A stretch of 64,000 nt of DNA, from assembly GCF_003572205.1 (NCBI RefSeq), contig NZ_QXNY01000004.1, positions 248,548 to 312,547 on the forward strand, in the 5' to 3' direction. Under the pieces are notes generated by a model. That model was not told the DNA's origin and made no database searches. It worked only from the letters and a program-made list of their open reading frames with translations. Both the position numbers and the translations under genes were made by a program. Below, piece by piece: positions 35,409 through 45,197 of the stretch; the stretch's first letter is position 1; each line of letters starts with the position of its first letter. This DNA comes from Algihabitans albus. GTDB lineage: Bacteria > Pseudomonadota > Alphaproteobacteria > Kiloniellales > DSM-21159.

Positions 35409-38123
35409 TCAGTCCGCCGCCAGAAGGTCCGGAAGCGTGCGGCCCTTGTCCTTCAGATCGCAGAACGCCCCCTGTTCGACCAGACGACCGTTGTGCATGA
35501 CCAGCACCCGGTCGAAACGCTCGGCCAGCCGGGCTCGCTCCAACGCCCAAACGATACCCGTCTTGCCGCGATGCTGCAGCAGGCGATCGAGCAATTGCGA
35601 ACGAGTCGCCCCGTCCATCACCGCCGTCGCTTCGTTGAGTATGAGCAAATCCGGGCGTTTCAGCAGGGCACGGGCGATCGCCACTTTTTGGCGCTGGCTC
35701 GCCGACAACAATTTCCCGGCAACTCCAACATTATAATCCAGACCGACCAGGACAACCGCATCGTGCAAACCCAGCTCATCGAGCGTCTCGGCCACGGTCG
35801 CGCCCACCGTCTCTTCCGCCTCGGCCCGTCCATAGACCAGGCGACCGAACAGGATGTTGTCCATCAAGCTGGCCGCGGCGTTGTAGTCGCGCGCTTCGTA
35901 GAACTCGACCGCCTCCGGGTCTTCGAGCTCGATACGGTGATGCAGCGCGTCGCGCGCCTTCAACAAGCGCGCACGGAAGTCGTCGTCGATCAGATCCAGG
36001 CGGTGGCGCGCATCGACATAGCGGAACGGCAGAGCCAGCAACCGCTTGCGCTCGACCTCCGGGAGGCCGTCGGCGCCCGATTTCTCGGCGCGCTGAACGA
36101 GTTGACGAAACTCCGGCAGATCGTCCGCCGATATGAAGCTGAACTGGTCGAAAAAGGGATGGCCAGGCGGCAAATCGGCAAAGATCTCGACCATGGTCTC
36201 GGCAATGCTGATTCCCTTGGCGAGAAGCTGTGCCTCAAGCTCGGCCTCGCGCAGAACATCCAACACCAACCGGTTATCGGGCAGAGCCTCGGGCGCGTAC
36301 TCCGGTTTGCGGGGCGTCCCAAACAGCAGGTTCTCCGCCAGCGAGGCATTGGGATTGTAGGCCTTGCGGTCGAAGCGCACGACCAAATCCTCATGGCCGT
36401 GCACCGCCAGGCGCTCGGTCAGACGCGCGCGCGCCTTCATCAGTCCGGCCGCCACTTCCGGCCGTTTCAGGGGATCGATCGTGCGGCCTAGCCCGAATCG
36501 GTAAACGTCGTTGTCCAGCTCGACCAGATGCAGGATTTCGATCAGCTGGCGGTCGAGCGCCTCCGGTCCGTCACAGCCGGCGGCCGCATAGTCGATCCAA
36601 TCCGCTTGCGGATCGAAGTCGATGTTTCCCGTTTTGCGCGCCTCGGCCAGATGCCAACGGTGCTGCTTGAGCGCATCCTCGTCGCGCTCTAGCTCCGCCA
36701 AGGGTCGATGCTTCAGACCATAGACCAGGTTCTCGCGCACCGACTGCGGAAAGAGATAGGCATCCGGCCCGACGTAACCGAGGCGCCGTCCCGTCGCCGC
36801 CTCCGGTAGCTTCGTCAAGGACTGATCGCCGATCTGGATCGAACCGCCCGCCGGAGGCACCAGCGCCGCCAACAGCAGGGCCAAGTGATCCTTGCCGCTG
36901 GCGGCGTCCCCGACCACGGCGGTGGCGGAATCGAGCGGCATTTCGAAGCCGACCTGATCGAGGATCCGATTATTGGAGTCGTCGGTCAGCGTCAGGCCGG
37001 AGACCTTCAGGTCGCCTTCCAGCGGCTTGACCTCGACTTCCGGGTCCTGCTGTTCGGGCCGAACCACGTCGGTCGGCTGGAACTGTTCGATCACCTGATC
37101 GTACTTGATCTGCACGTCGTTGCGCGTCTGCTCCCAATTGAGCAACTCCCTCACCGGACCCGGCAGATCCTTGTAGGCGGCGATTACGGCGACCAGAGCC
37201 CCGATGTCGAGCTGACCGCTGATCGCCAGCAGACCACCCGCGGCGTAGAAGACGAAGGGCGTGAACTGACCGAGGAAGTTGTTGAGAAACTTCACGAAGA
37301 ATTTGCGCTGGAAGATCTCGAAGCGAATTTCGAAGATGCGTCCCAAGCGGCCCGTCAGCTCCGCCCTCTCCCAGTTGGAGGCATCGTGTGCATGCACTTC
37401 GACCGCTCCGTCCATCACTTCGCCGATGCGCCCGGCGAGCTGGCGGGCGGTCAACTGCCGTTCCTTTCCGAGACGCAAGATCGGCACACGCAGCTTGGGA
37501 ATCAGGATCGCCTGGATGGCGAGCACCGCACCGGCCACCAGACCCAGCCAGACAGACTGGATCATGATGAAGACCATGGCGGTGATTGCCTGGCCCCCCA
37601 GGAAGGCAGGAGTCACGAAGGCATCGCCGATGAAGCCGCCGAGCGGCTCCACCTCATCCTTGATCATGGTCGCGACTTCGGCCGACTTCATGCGCCGAAG
37701 TGTCCGCAGACGGAAGCGCAGCAAGCGGTCGGTCAGCTCGTAGCGCAGGCGCCGCAGCATACGCTCACCGAGCCGTCCCTTGGCGGTGTTGATCACGAAC
37801 TTGAAGCCACCGTTGACGCAGACAAGCGCCAGGAACGCGAAGCTCAGTGCGAGCAGAAATCCTGGCTGCGTGAGCTCGAGGCCGTCGAACAGCAGGACTG
37901 GTTCACCGGTCGTCGCCTCCCCGAAAGGCAGATGGATGCGCCCGAAAAAACGGGTGTCTTCAACCGACTCGAAGCCCTGCCCCTGAATGCCTTGGTTGAC
38001 GATCTGCTTCGGGAGATTCAACGATAAGAAGTAAAATGGCAAAGACAGTGCCACCAGCAGCAGGATCGCCAACTGATCGCGCCTCGAATGGCGCCAGATG
38101 TAACGAAACAGATTGGCTTCCAT
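35409..38123 (-). CDS. Atypical ABC exporter with an expanded ATPase domain
   Basis: 904 residues from ATG 38123. An N-terminal type I ABC-exporter membrane domain (about 1-330) is followed by an NBD split by a long insertion. Walker A is GDAASGKDHL (405-414), with Asp replacing the Ser/Thr after GK. Three copies of the Q-loop-type segment occur: FPQSVRENLVYG (458-469), NPNASLAENLLFG (590-602) and NAAASLMDNILFG (748-760). The signature is LSASQRQKVAIARALL (806) instead of LSGGQ. Walker B is LLILNEATA, with Asn in place of Asp. The H-loop reads VWALERARLAE without the usual His. Normal NBDs have about 60 residues between Q-loop and signature; here about 340. Probably reduced or altered ATP hydrolysis; substrate unknown. 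Confidence 0.88.
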   Translation of the reverse strand: MEANLFRYIWRHSRRDQLAILLLVALSLPFYFLSLNLPKQIVNQGIQGQGFESVEDTRFFGRIHLPFGEATTGEPVLLFDGLELTQPGFLLALSFAFLALVCVNGGFKFVINTAKGRLGERMLRRLRYELTDRLLRFRLRTLRRMKSAEVATMIKDEVEPLGGFIGDAFVTPAFLGGQAITAMVFIMIQSVWLGLVAGAVLAIQAILIPKLRVPILRLGKERQLTARQLAGRIGEVMDGAVEVHAHDASNWERAELTGRLGRIFEIRFEIFQRKFFVKFLNNFLGQFTPFVFYAAGGLLAISGQLDIGALVAVIAAYKDLPGPVRELLNWEQTRNDVQIKYDQVIEQFQPTDVVRPEQQDPEVEVKPLEGDLKVSGLTLTDDSNNRILDQVGFEMPLDSATAVVGDAASGKDHLALLLAALVPPAGGSIQIGDQSLTKLPEAATGRRLGYVGPDAYLFPQSVRENLVYGLKHRPLAELERDEDALKQHRWHLAEARKTGNIDFDPQADWIDYAAAGCDGPEALDRQLIEILHLVELDNDVYRFGLGRTIDPLKRPEVAAGLMKARARLTERLAVHGHEDLVVRFDRKAYNPNASLAENLLFGTPRKPEYAPEALPDNRLVLDVLREAELEAQLLAKGISIAETMVEIFADLPPGHPFFDQFSFISADDLPEFRQLVQRAEKSGADGLPEVERKRLLALPFRYVDARHRLDLIDDDFRARLLKARDALHHRIELEDPEAVEFYEARDYNAAASLMDNILFGRLVYGRAEAEETVGATVAETLDELGLHDAVVLVGLDYNVGVAGKLLSASQRQKVAIARALLKRPDLLILNEATAVMDGATRSQLLDRLLQHRGKTGIVWALERARLAERFDRVLVMHNGRLVEQGAFCDLKDKGRTLPDLLAAD

Positions 38124-38483
38124 TGCGAGCCGGCCGACCTCGCCCCTTCCAAGGGAGGCTTCTGCCTCCGACAAGCCGAGAGCCTAAACCACAGAGATGA
38201 ACCTGGGAATGGGGGGCAAAGCCCTTTACGTCCAAGAAGTTGTGAGACCGATCACAGGGTTGCAGGCTGACAATTGCCGGGACCCTTGCCGGCCGGGCGT
38301 CTGCAACCCACCCTTTGCCAACTTCCGCCTCTCTGGCATGATCGGACAGGGTTGCGATGCACGGAGCGAGGCAAGCTGCGTGGGGGAACATCGTCGTCGA
38401 GGCGCTGCCTGCAGCGCAGGGGACGCGGGGCGATCAGGTCCGTATCACCGGACGGGTCCTGCAGTTGGGGGGTATCCTTCCAG
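38124..38483. other. Intergenic region between divergent ABC and glycosyltransferase genes
   Basis: 360 bases with no convincing gene. It holds a perfect TGTGA-N6-TCACA palindrome at 38241-38256. Otherwise it is GC-rich with no AT-rich -10 that I could assign confidently and no terminator. It must contain the promoters for both divergent genes. Confidence 0.5.
38241..38256. promoter_or_regulatory. CRP-type operator (perfect TGTGA-N6-TCACA)
   Basis: TGTGAGACCGATCACA is a perfect match to the CRP half-site pair with the canonical 6-base spacing. A 10-base exact match is expected about 0.06 times per 64 kb of random sequence. It lies 118 bases upstream of the ABC transporter start (minus strand) and 228 bases upstream of the divergent glycosyltransferase. 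The ABC gene is followed by a cyclic-nucleotide-binding protein gene, so cAMP control is plausible. Which CRP/FNR-family regulator binds is unknown. Confidence 0.5.
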
Positions 38484-39728
38484 ATGGCCGATCCTGAGAT
38501 GGCCGAGCGCCGCCGCGGCGCGAGGATTCTGATCTACAGCCATGATTCCTTTGGTTTAGGCCACTTACGGCGCTGCCGCGAGATCGCGCACGCCCTGGTC
38601 GAGGCCGATGCCGAAGCCAGTGTGCTGATCCTCTCCGGCTCGCCGATCATCGGCAGTTTCGACTTCCGCAGCCGGGTCGACTTCGTGCGCATCCCGGGCG
38701 TGATCAAACTGCGCAATGGCGAATACACGTCGCTGACGCTGCCGCTGGCCGTGGAGGACACGCTGTCTCTGCGCGGCTCCATCATCAAGCACACCGCCGA
38801 TGTTTTCGATCCCGATCTCTTCATCGTCGACAAGGAGCCCTTGGGCCTGCGCGGCGAGGTGACACCGACGCTGGGATTGATGAACCAGCGCGGCGTGCCC
38901 TGCGTGCTGGGCCTGCGCGACGTGATGGACGACCCCGAAATGCTGGCACACGAGTGGGAGCGCAAGCACGTTCTGCCCGCGTTGAGCCAGTACTACGACG
39001 ATATCTGGATCTATGGCTTGCCCCAGATCTGCGAGCCGCTCGCCGGCCTGGATCTGCCGCCCTCGGCCGCTAAACGCATCAGCTACACCGGCTATCTGCG
39101 CCGCCCGGCCGCGGCGGCGCCGCAGCCCTTGTATCTCGAGAAGATCGCGGAACCTTACGTCCTGGTCACCGTCGGCGGCGGCGGCGACGGCGAGGCCATT
39201 GTCGACTGGGTTCTGTCAGCCTACGAAACCGATCGGTCGATCCCGCATCCGGCGCTGATCGTGCTCGGGCCCTTCATGAGCAGCGAGCAACAGGCGGACT
39301 TCATGGCCCGCGTCAACCGCCTGGACCAAGTCGAGGCCCTAACCTTCCACCCGCAGGTCGAAAGTCTGATGCAGCGCGCCGTGGGCGTCGTCTGCATGGG
39401 CGGATACAACACCTTCTGCGAAGTGCTGTCTTTCGACAAGCGCGCCCTGATGATTCCGCGCACCGAACCGCGGCTGGAACAGCACATGCGAGCGGCCCGT
39501 GCGCAGGATCTCGGCTTGGTTCGCATGCTGGAGGCCGGTCAGAAGGAGCACGACCGCAGCCCAAAGACCATGGCGACTGCACTGAAGGGCCTGCCACATC
39601 AATCCAGGCCGATCGAACGGGTGATCCCGGGGCTGCTCGACGGCAGCGACAACGTGGTGCGTCTTGCCGAGCAATGCTTGGCCCGCGGCCGCCGCCCCCA
39701 ACTCGCGACCGCCGGCACCAGAGGTTAA
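38484..39728 (+). CDS. Glycosyltransferase family protein (MurG/GT28-like)
   Basis: 414 residues from ATG 38484; the in-frame ATG at 38499 is an alternative. Begins GARILIYSHDSFGLGHLRRCREIAHAL, a GT-B N-terminal glycine loop (GLGHLRR). The C-terminal half has VTVGGGGDGEAIVDWVL and the nucleotide-sugar-binding end VVCMGGYNTFCEVLSFDKRALMIPRTEPRLEQ, close to the MurG/GT28 C-terminal pattern (GGYNT..E, P...EQ..RA). It probably transfers a sugar from an NDP donor to a surface polysaccharide or small molecule. No other polysaccharide genes flank it. No membrane helices. Confidence 0.85.
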   Translation: MADPEMAERRRGARILIYSHDSFGLGHLRRCREIAHALVEADAEASVLILSGSPIIGSFDFRSRVDFVRIPGVIKLRNGEYTSLTLPLAVEDTLSLRGSIIKHTADVFDPDLFIVDKEPLGLRGEVTPTLGLMNQRGVPCVLGLRDVMDDPEMLAHEWERKHVLPALSQYYDDIWIYGLPQICEPLAGLDLPPSAAKRISYTGYLRRPAAAAPQPLYLEKIAEPYVLVTVGGGGDGEAIVDWVLSAYETDRSIPHPALIVLGPFMSSEQQADFMARVNRLDQVEALTFHPQVESLMQRAVGVVCMGGYNTFCEVLSFDKRALMIPRTEPRLEQHMRAARAQDLGLVRMLEAGQKEHDRSPKTMATALKGLPHQSRPIERVIPGLLDGSDNVVRLAEQCLARGRRPQLATAGTRG

Positions 39729-39754
39729 AGCCCCGAACGCCGAAAGCGCGATCG

Positions 39755-40309
39755 TCATGCTTCGCCGGTATAGAACTCCGGCCAGGCCTTCTTCGCGACC
39801 GCCCCCGTCTCGGAGAAGGCGTGGCAGGAGTTCAGCAGAGCTGGCTTCTTGCCGGCCGGCCGGCTGCCTTCCTTCTTCGAGCGGACCGGGAACATCGCCT
39901 GATAGGCCGGCGTGGCCATGGCCAACAGCAGTTCGACCAGGTGGGTACAGCCCTCGACCCCTCCCAGGCGGCTCCGCACCTCCTTGCGCCAACCTGGGCC
40001 GATCCTGACACCCATCATGCGCTGGAAGTTCGGCGTGATCGCCGGACAAATCCCGAAAGGACCATGGTCGGTGACCGCCTCGATGGCCTGGATGACGAAG
40101 TCTTCGTCCAGAGTAAGCCGGATCGACATGTCGTGGATCGGCTCGCCCGCTTCGATGTAGCCGCGATGCTCGTTCGGGAAGCCGTAGGTCTTGGTGTCGA
40201 CGATCCGACCCTCGATGTCCCAGAGCCCATCGCTGCGGCGATAACCGGCGAAATCGTAGCTGCGGACGTGTTGATGTTCGCGGTCCAGGGCGGACGGGGA
40301 AAGCGGCAT
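39755..40309 (-). CDS. DUF2889 domain protein
   Basis: 184 residues from ATG 40309; GGAGGCTCGAC upstream decides this start. Almost the whole protein is a DUF2889 domain: GYRRSDGLWDIEGRIVDTKTYGF, HDMSIRLTLDEDFVI, GWRKEVRSRLGGVEGCTHLVELL and the ATPAYQAM helix. The family is uncharacterised; the conserved GCTHL..L motif suggests a metal or thiol site, which is speculation. A Lys-rich C-terminal stretch (SKKEGSRPAGKKPA) follows. 134 bases downstream of the CBS gene on the same strand. Confidence 0.9.
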   Translation of the reverse strand: MPLSPSALDREHQHVRSYDFAGYRRSDGLWDIEGRIVDTKTYGFPNEHRGYIEAGEPIHDMSIRLTLDEDFVIQAIEAVTDHGPFGICPAITPNFQRMMGVRIGPGWRKEVRSRLGGVEGCTHLVELLLAMATPAYQAMFPVRSKKEGSRPAGKKPALLNSCHAFSETGAVAKKAWPEFYTGEA

Positions 40310-40443
40310 GTCGAGCCTCCAGTAACTACGCAGCCGGTACAATGTTGCGCCGCACTATAGGAGGACGATCCGCCCGCTCCAAGCCGGCGGACGGCATAGG
40401 TCTTGAGATAGGTTTCTTCTCAGGGGTCTTTTGAGGCGGCCGC

Positions 40444-40893
40444 TCAGCTCGTGCCGTAGCTTTCGCCAAAGATGTAGGCGTCCCGTTCCCGCAAGTCGCG
40501 CTCGAGGCTTCGGCGCACCGCAGCATAGAGGTCGCGGATCGAGACGATTGCGACCACGCGCTCGCTGGCAACCACCGGCAGATGGCGATAGCCTTGAGTG
40601 GACATACGATCGAGCGCGTCGATTGCCGTGTCGTCGGGCGCGACAGTATCGGGGTCCGGTGTCATGACATCCGAAACCGGCGTCGTGGCAGGATCCCGCT
40701 CCTGAGCGACGACACGGGTCAAGACATCGCGTTCCGTGAAGATGCCCCGTAGCTTCTGACCCTCCAGGATCAGTACAGCCCCGATATGACGATCGCGCAT
40801 CAGGCGCACCGCTTCGGTTACTGTGGCGTCGGGGCTCAGCATCGAGAGCTGCTGACCTGGCGCTATCACGTCCGGCATGATCCGGCGATTCAT
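40444..40893 (-). CDS. CBS domain pair protein
   Basis: 149 residues from ATG 40893, with GCGGAGGATAGCG upstream. Two CBS domains fill the protein: about 10-65 (LSPDATVTEAVRLMRDRHIGAVLILEG, IFTERDVLTR) and 75-130 (MTPDPDTVAPDDTAIDALDRMSTQGYRHLPVV, IVSIRDLYAAV). Such Bateman modules bind adenine nucleotides and regulate partners. No effector domain is fused and no obvious target gene is adjacent, so the role is open. Confidence 0.92.
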   Translation of the reverse strand: MNRRIMPDVIAPGQQLSMLSPDATVTEAVRLMRDRHIGAVLILEGQKLRGIFTERDVLTRVVAQERDPATTPVSDVMTPDPDTVAPDDTAIDALDRMSTQGYRHLPVVASERVVAIVSIRDLYAAVRRSLERDLRERDAYIFGESYGTS

Positions 40894-41014
40894 GATCGCT
40901 ATCCTCCGCTTGTCCGTCTGTCTTTTCGCCAAGACGTTTCCGGAACAGTGTGACCCGCCCTGTGGGAAGGGGCAAGGGTGCGGCTTGGATAAAGCTGTGC
41001 CATAGGCCGCGCGC

Positions 41015-41968
41015 TCAACCGTGCTTTTCTTCGGCCAAGGAGCGAGTCTTCAGACGGCGCGCCCACAGGGCTTCCGCCGCGACCGACGAAACCACCACGG
41101 CGATGGCGACAAGCTGTAGCGCGGTGATCGGCTGCGAGAGAAAGAGGTAGGCCAAGAGCGCGGCGAACACCGGCTTCAGGAAGAACAGATAGCTGCCTCT
41201 GGTAATGTCGGGGACCGCTGCTAGACCGCCGAAAAACAGGACCTGGGTCAGGGTCGTGTTGAACAGCGCCAAAGTCAGAAGGCTGGCGCTGGCCACCGGA
41301 TCGAGATCGAAGAGACGGCTGGGGTCGACCCATATGCCCCAGGCCGCTCCGACGATGATCCAGAGACCGGCGCCGCCAAGGGACATGGTGATCGTGGTGA
41401 TGCGGATCGCGCCGTAGCGGTTCATCAAAGGCTTCGCCAGAACGGCGTAGCCGGCACCCAGAAAGCCGCAGAGCAAGGTCATGCCAAGGCCGACAAGCTG
41501 CTGTCCCGAGCCGGCCAGTTGCATCAGATAGCCGTCGGTCAGAAGGAGCGCGATCCCCAGGACCGCGAAGCCGGCCGAGAGTGCCTTGGGCGCGCCGATG
41601 GGTTGGCGGTTCACCCATAGATTGATCAGTGCGATGAAGATCGGCATGGTCGTGATCAAGGTGCCGACCTGGACGACCGTGGCGTAGTCCAACGCCCAGT
41701 GAAAGAAGAGGTAGGCACCCGACACGCCGATCATGGCCAAGAGAACCAAGCGCAGGCCCTCTTCTTTCAAGGGCGTGATCAGATCCCGACTGCCGGGCAT
41801 CGAGAGGCTCAAGACGATGAGCCCTGCGCCGCCGAGCAGATAGCGCCAGACCGAAACCTCCGGTCCGAACACCCCGGAAAGCACGGCGAAGAACTCGCTC
41901 GAGGCATGGCCGACGACGCCGACGAGGACGGCGAGATAGGCGAACCTCGGGTAGTCCGCGAGCTTCAC
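41015..41968 (-). CDS. EamA/DMT superfamily transporter
   Basis: 317 residues from GTG 41968, 4 bases after the alpha/beta hydrolase stop; the frame continues upstream inside that gene, so the GTG is preferred. About ten transmembrane helices in two EamA repeats (for example FAYLAVLVGVVGHASSEFFAVLSG, LVLLAMIGVSGAYLFFHWALDYATV and the second repeat ending FLKPVFAALLAYLFLSQPITALQLVAIAVV). Drug/metabolite exporter family of the inner membrane; substrate unknown. Co-transcribed with the hydrolase. The C-terminus is cytoplasmic and basic (RRLKTRSLAEEKHG). Confidence 0.9.
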   Translation of the reverse strand: MKLADYPRFAYLAVLVGVVGHASSEFFAVLSGVFGPEVSVWRYLLGGAGLIVLSLSMPGSRDLITPLKEEGLRLVLLAMIGVSGAYLFFHWALDYATVVQVGTLITTMPIFIALINLWVNRQPIGAPKALSAGFAVLGIALLLTDGYLMQLAGSGQQLVGLGMTLLCGFLGAGYAVLAKPLMNRYGAIRITTITMSLGGAGLWIIVGAAWGIWVDPSRLFDLDPVASASLLTLALFNTTLTQVLFFGGLAAVPDITRGSYLFFLKPVFAALLAYLFLSQPITALQLVAIAVVVSSVAAEALWARRLKTRSLAEEKHG

Positions 41969-41972
41969 GGGA

Positions 41973-42827
41973 TCATCGTCCAGCGCTGTCGGGAACAGTC
42001 CCGTCCTGAGCAGCACGGTTCGATCCGGCGAATTCCAGCAGAGCCTCGACGACAGCGGCCGGCGCCTCCGCCGACAGCAAGTGGCCATAGTCCTCGAAGG
42101 TCCGCGTCTCGGGTTGCGGTAGCCGGGCTGTCAGGTCCGCCACGTCCGCCGGCTCGTAGAACAGGCGATCTTTCATACCGGTCAGCACGAGGACGGGAAG
42201 CGTCAGATCCTCGTAGGGCACATCCCAGTCGGCTGCGCTGGCCTGTTGGAGCAAGCGATAGGCACCTTCGGCCGGATCCAGCGGTTCGTAGGACTCCTCG
42301 GTAAGCCGCTGTGTCCTCAGCTTCGCAAGGGTTTCGGAGCCTACGAGATTGGGGAGAAAGAGATCCTGCAGCAAAGCCGCGCCACCGAGCTTGGCGGCGC
42401 GGAAGACCGCTGCATTGACCCAGTCGAGCCGGAGGCTGGACTTGCGCAAGGTATTGATCAGCACCAAGCCTTCGGCCGGCGTCCCCTTGAGCCAGGCGCG
42501 CGCGGCGAAAAGTCCGCCGATCGACAGACCGACAAGCAAGGGCCGTGTCGGCCGGGCGGCCTGCACCACGCGGTTGAGATCGGCCGAGGCCAATTCGGCA
42601 TCCAATCTGGTTTCCGCAGCGGTTTCGCTCTCTCCCTGGCCGCGCAGGTCCCAGGTCAGGGTGCCATGGCCCGCCGCCCGGAGTGCGGGGGCAATGTCGG
42701 CTTCCCAGGACTCGGCGGTCCCGGTCAGCGCATTGACGAACACGAAGGTGAAGCCTCCATCGGTCGTCGGGGGGGTATATGCGAAGGAAAGACTCTCGCC
42801 TGGGGCGATCTCGAAGCGGTCGGGCAT
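41973..42827 (-). CDS. Alpha/beta hydrolase
   Basis: 284 residues from ATG 42827 (GAGGACGTCC upstream; the GTG at 42839 lies in that ribosome-binding region). Alpha/beta fold: [19 protein letters not shown] (oxyanion-hole region), [12 protein letters not shown], nucleophile elbow GLSIGGL, catalytic Asp region [17 protein letters not shown], and the His in [10 protein letters not shown]. The substrate is not predictable; similar proteins include esterases and haloperoxidase-like enzymes. Its stop lies 4 bases before the EamA transporter start, indicating an operon. Confidence 0.88.
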   Translation of the reverse strand: MPDRFEIAPGESLSFAYTPPTTDGGFTFVFVNALTGTAESWEADIAPALRAAGHGTLTWDLRGQGESETAAETRLDAELASADLNRVVQAARPTRPLLVGLSIGGLFAARAWLKGTPAEGLVLINTLRKSSLRLDWVNAAVFRAAKLGGAALLQDLFLPNLVGSETLAKLRTQRLTEESYEPLDPAEGAYRLLQQASAADWDVPYEDLTLPVLVLTGMKDRLFYEPADVADLTARLPQPETRTFEDYGHLLSAEAPAAVVEALLEFAGSNRAAQDGTVPDSAGR

Positions 42828-43055
42828 GGACGTCCTCACCGGGCAAGAAACGGGCCTTCCACCGCCAAAACTCTACCGCTTCCTCCCCCGCTTGGCTGCA
42901 GCTACCGGACATGGGAGCCATGCGGGCATCCGACCTTCTCGTGGGACCGCTCCGCGCCGTTGTTCCGGGTCGCGAGGAACCCTATGTTGCGCGACGAGCG
43001 GCGCGGAGCCTTCCGCGTCGCGGTTTTTCTATTGGACCAACCTTTTCGAGCCCGC

Positions 43056-44858
<1,803 letters not shown>

Positions 44859-45197
44859 GACCGGATCAGGCAGCGCCGGTCTCTGTCCAACCTCCGTCCT
44901 CTCGCGTCTGCCGAAAGGCGAAGGATCCGCTTTCGTTTTCTATTCTTGCTAGATAGTCGTCTGCGACTTTCACGTTAAGAGAGCAGAGGGCGCCTTTTTT
45001 TGCCTGACGTAAATCCCAGTGCCAATCCGGTCGCGGAACGATTCCGAACTCACCTGAAGCGTCCCCGCCTATCGTAGTCGAACGACAGTAGATCTGCCGA
45101 ATTCACCGGCCTTACTTCGATATAGATTTTGCAAAACGAACGGGATCAGACTCCTATGGTGCAAGCGACGGCTTGATATCTGTAAGTGGAGATTCCG
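44859..45197. other. Intergenic region between lepA and the MscS gene
   Basis: About 340 bases without a convincing gene. It holds the lepA terminator at 44912-44940 and, further on, unassigned sequence that includes AT-rich TTTCACGTTAAGAG and ATATAGATTTTGCAAAAC stretches likely to contain the mscS-like gene promoter. No structured RNA was recognised. Confidence 0.4.
44912..44940 (+). terminator. Intrinsic terminator after lepA
   Basis: CGAAAG(G)CG (44912-44920), a loop of about 7 bases, CGCTTTCG (44928-44935): 8 pairs with one bulged G, followed by TTTTC. Located 54 bases after the lepA stop. Confidence 0.6.
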
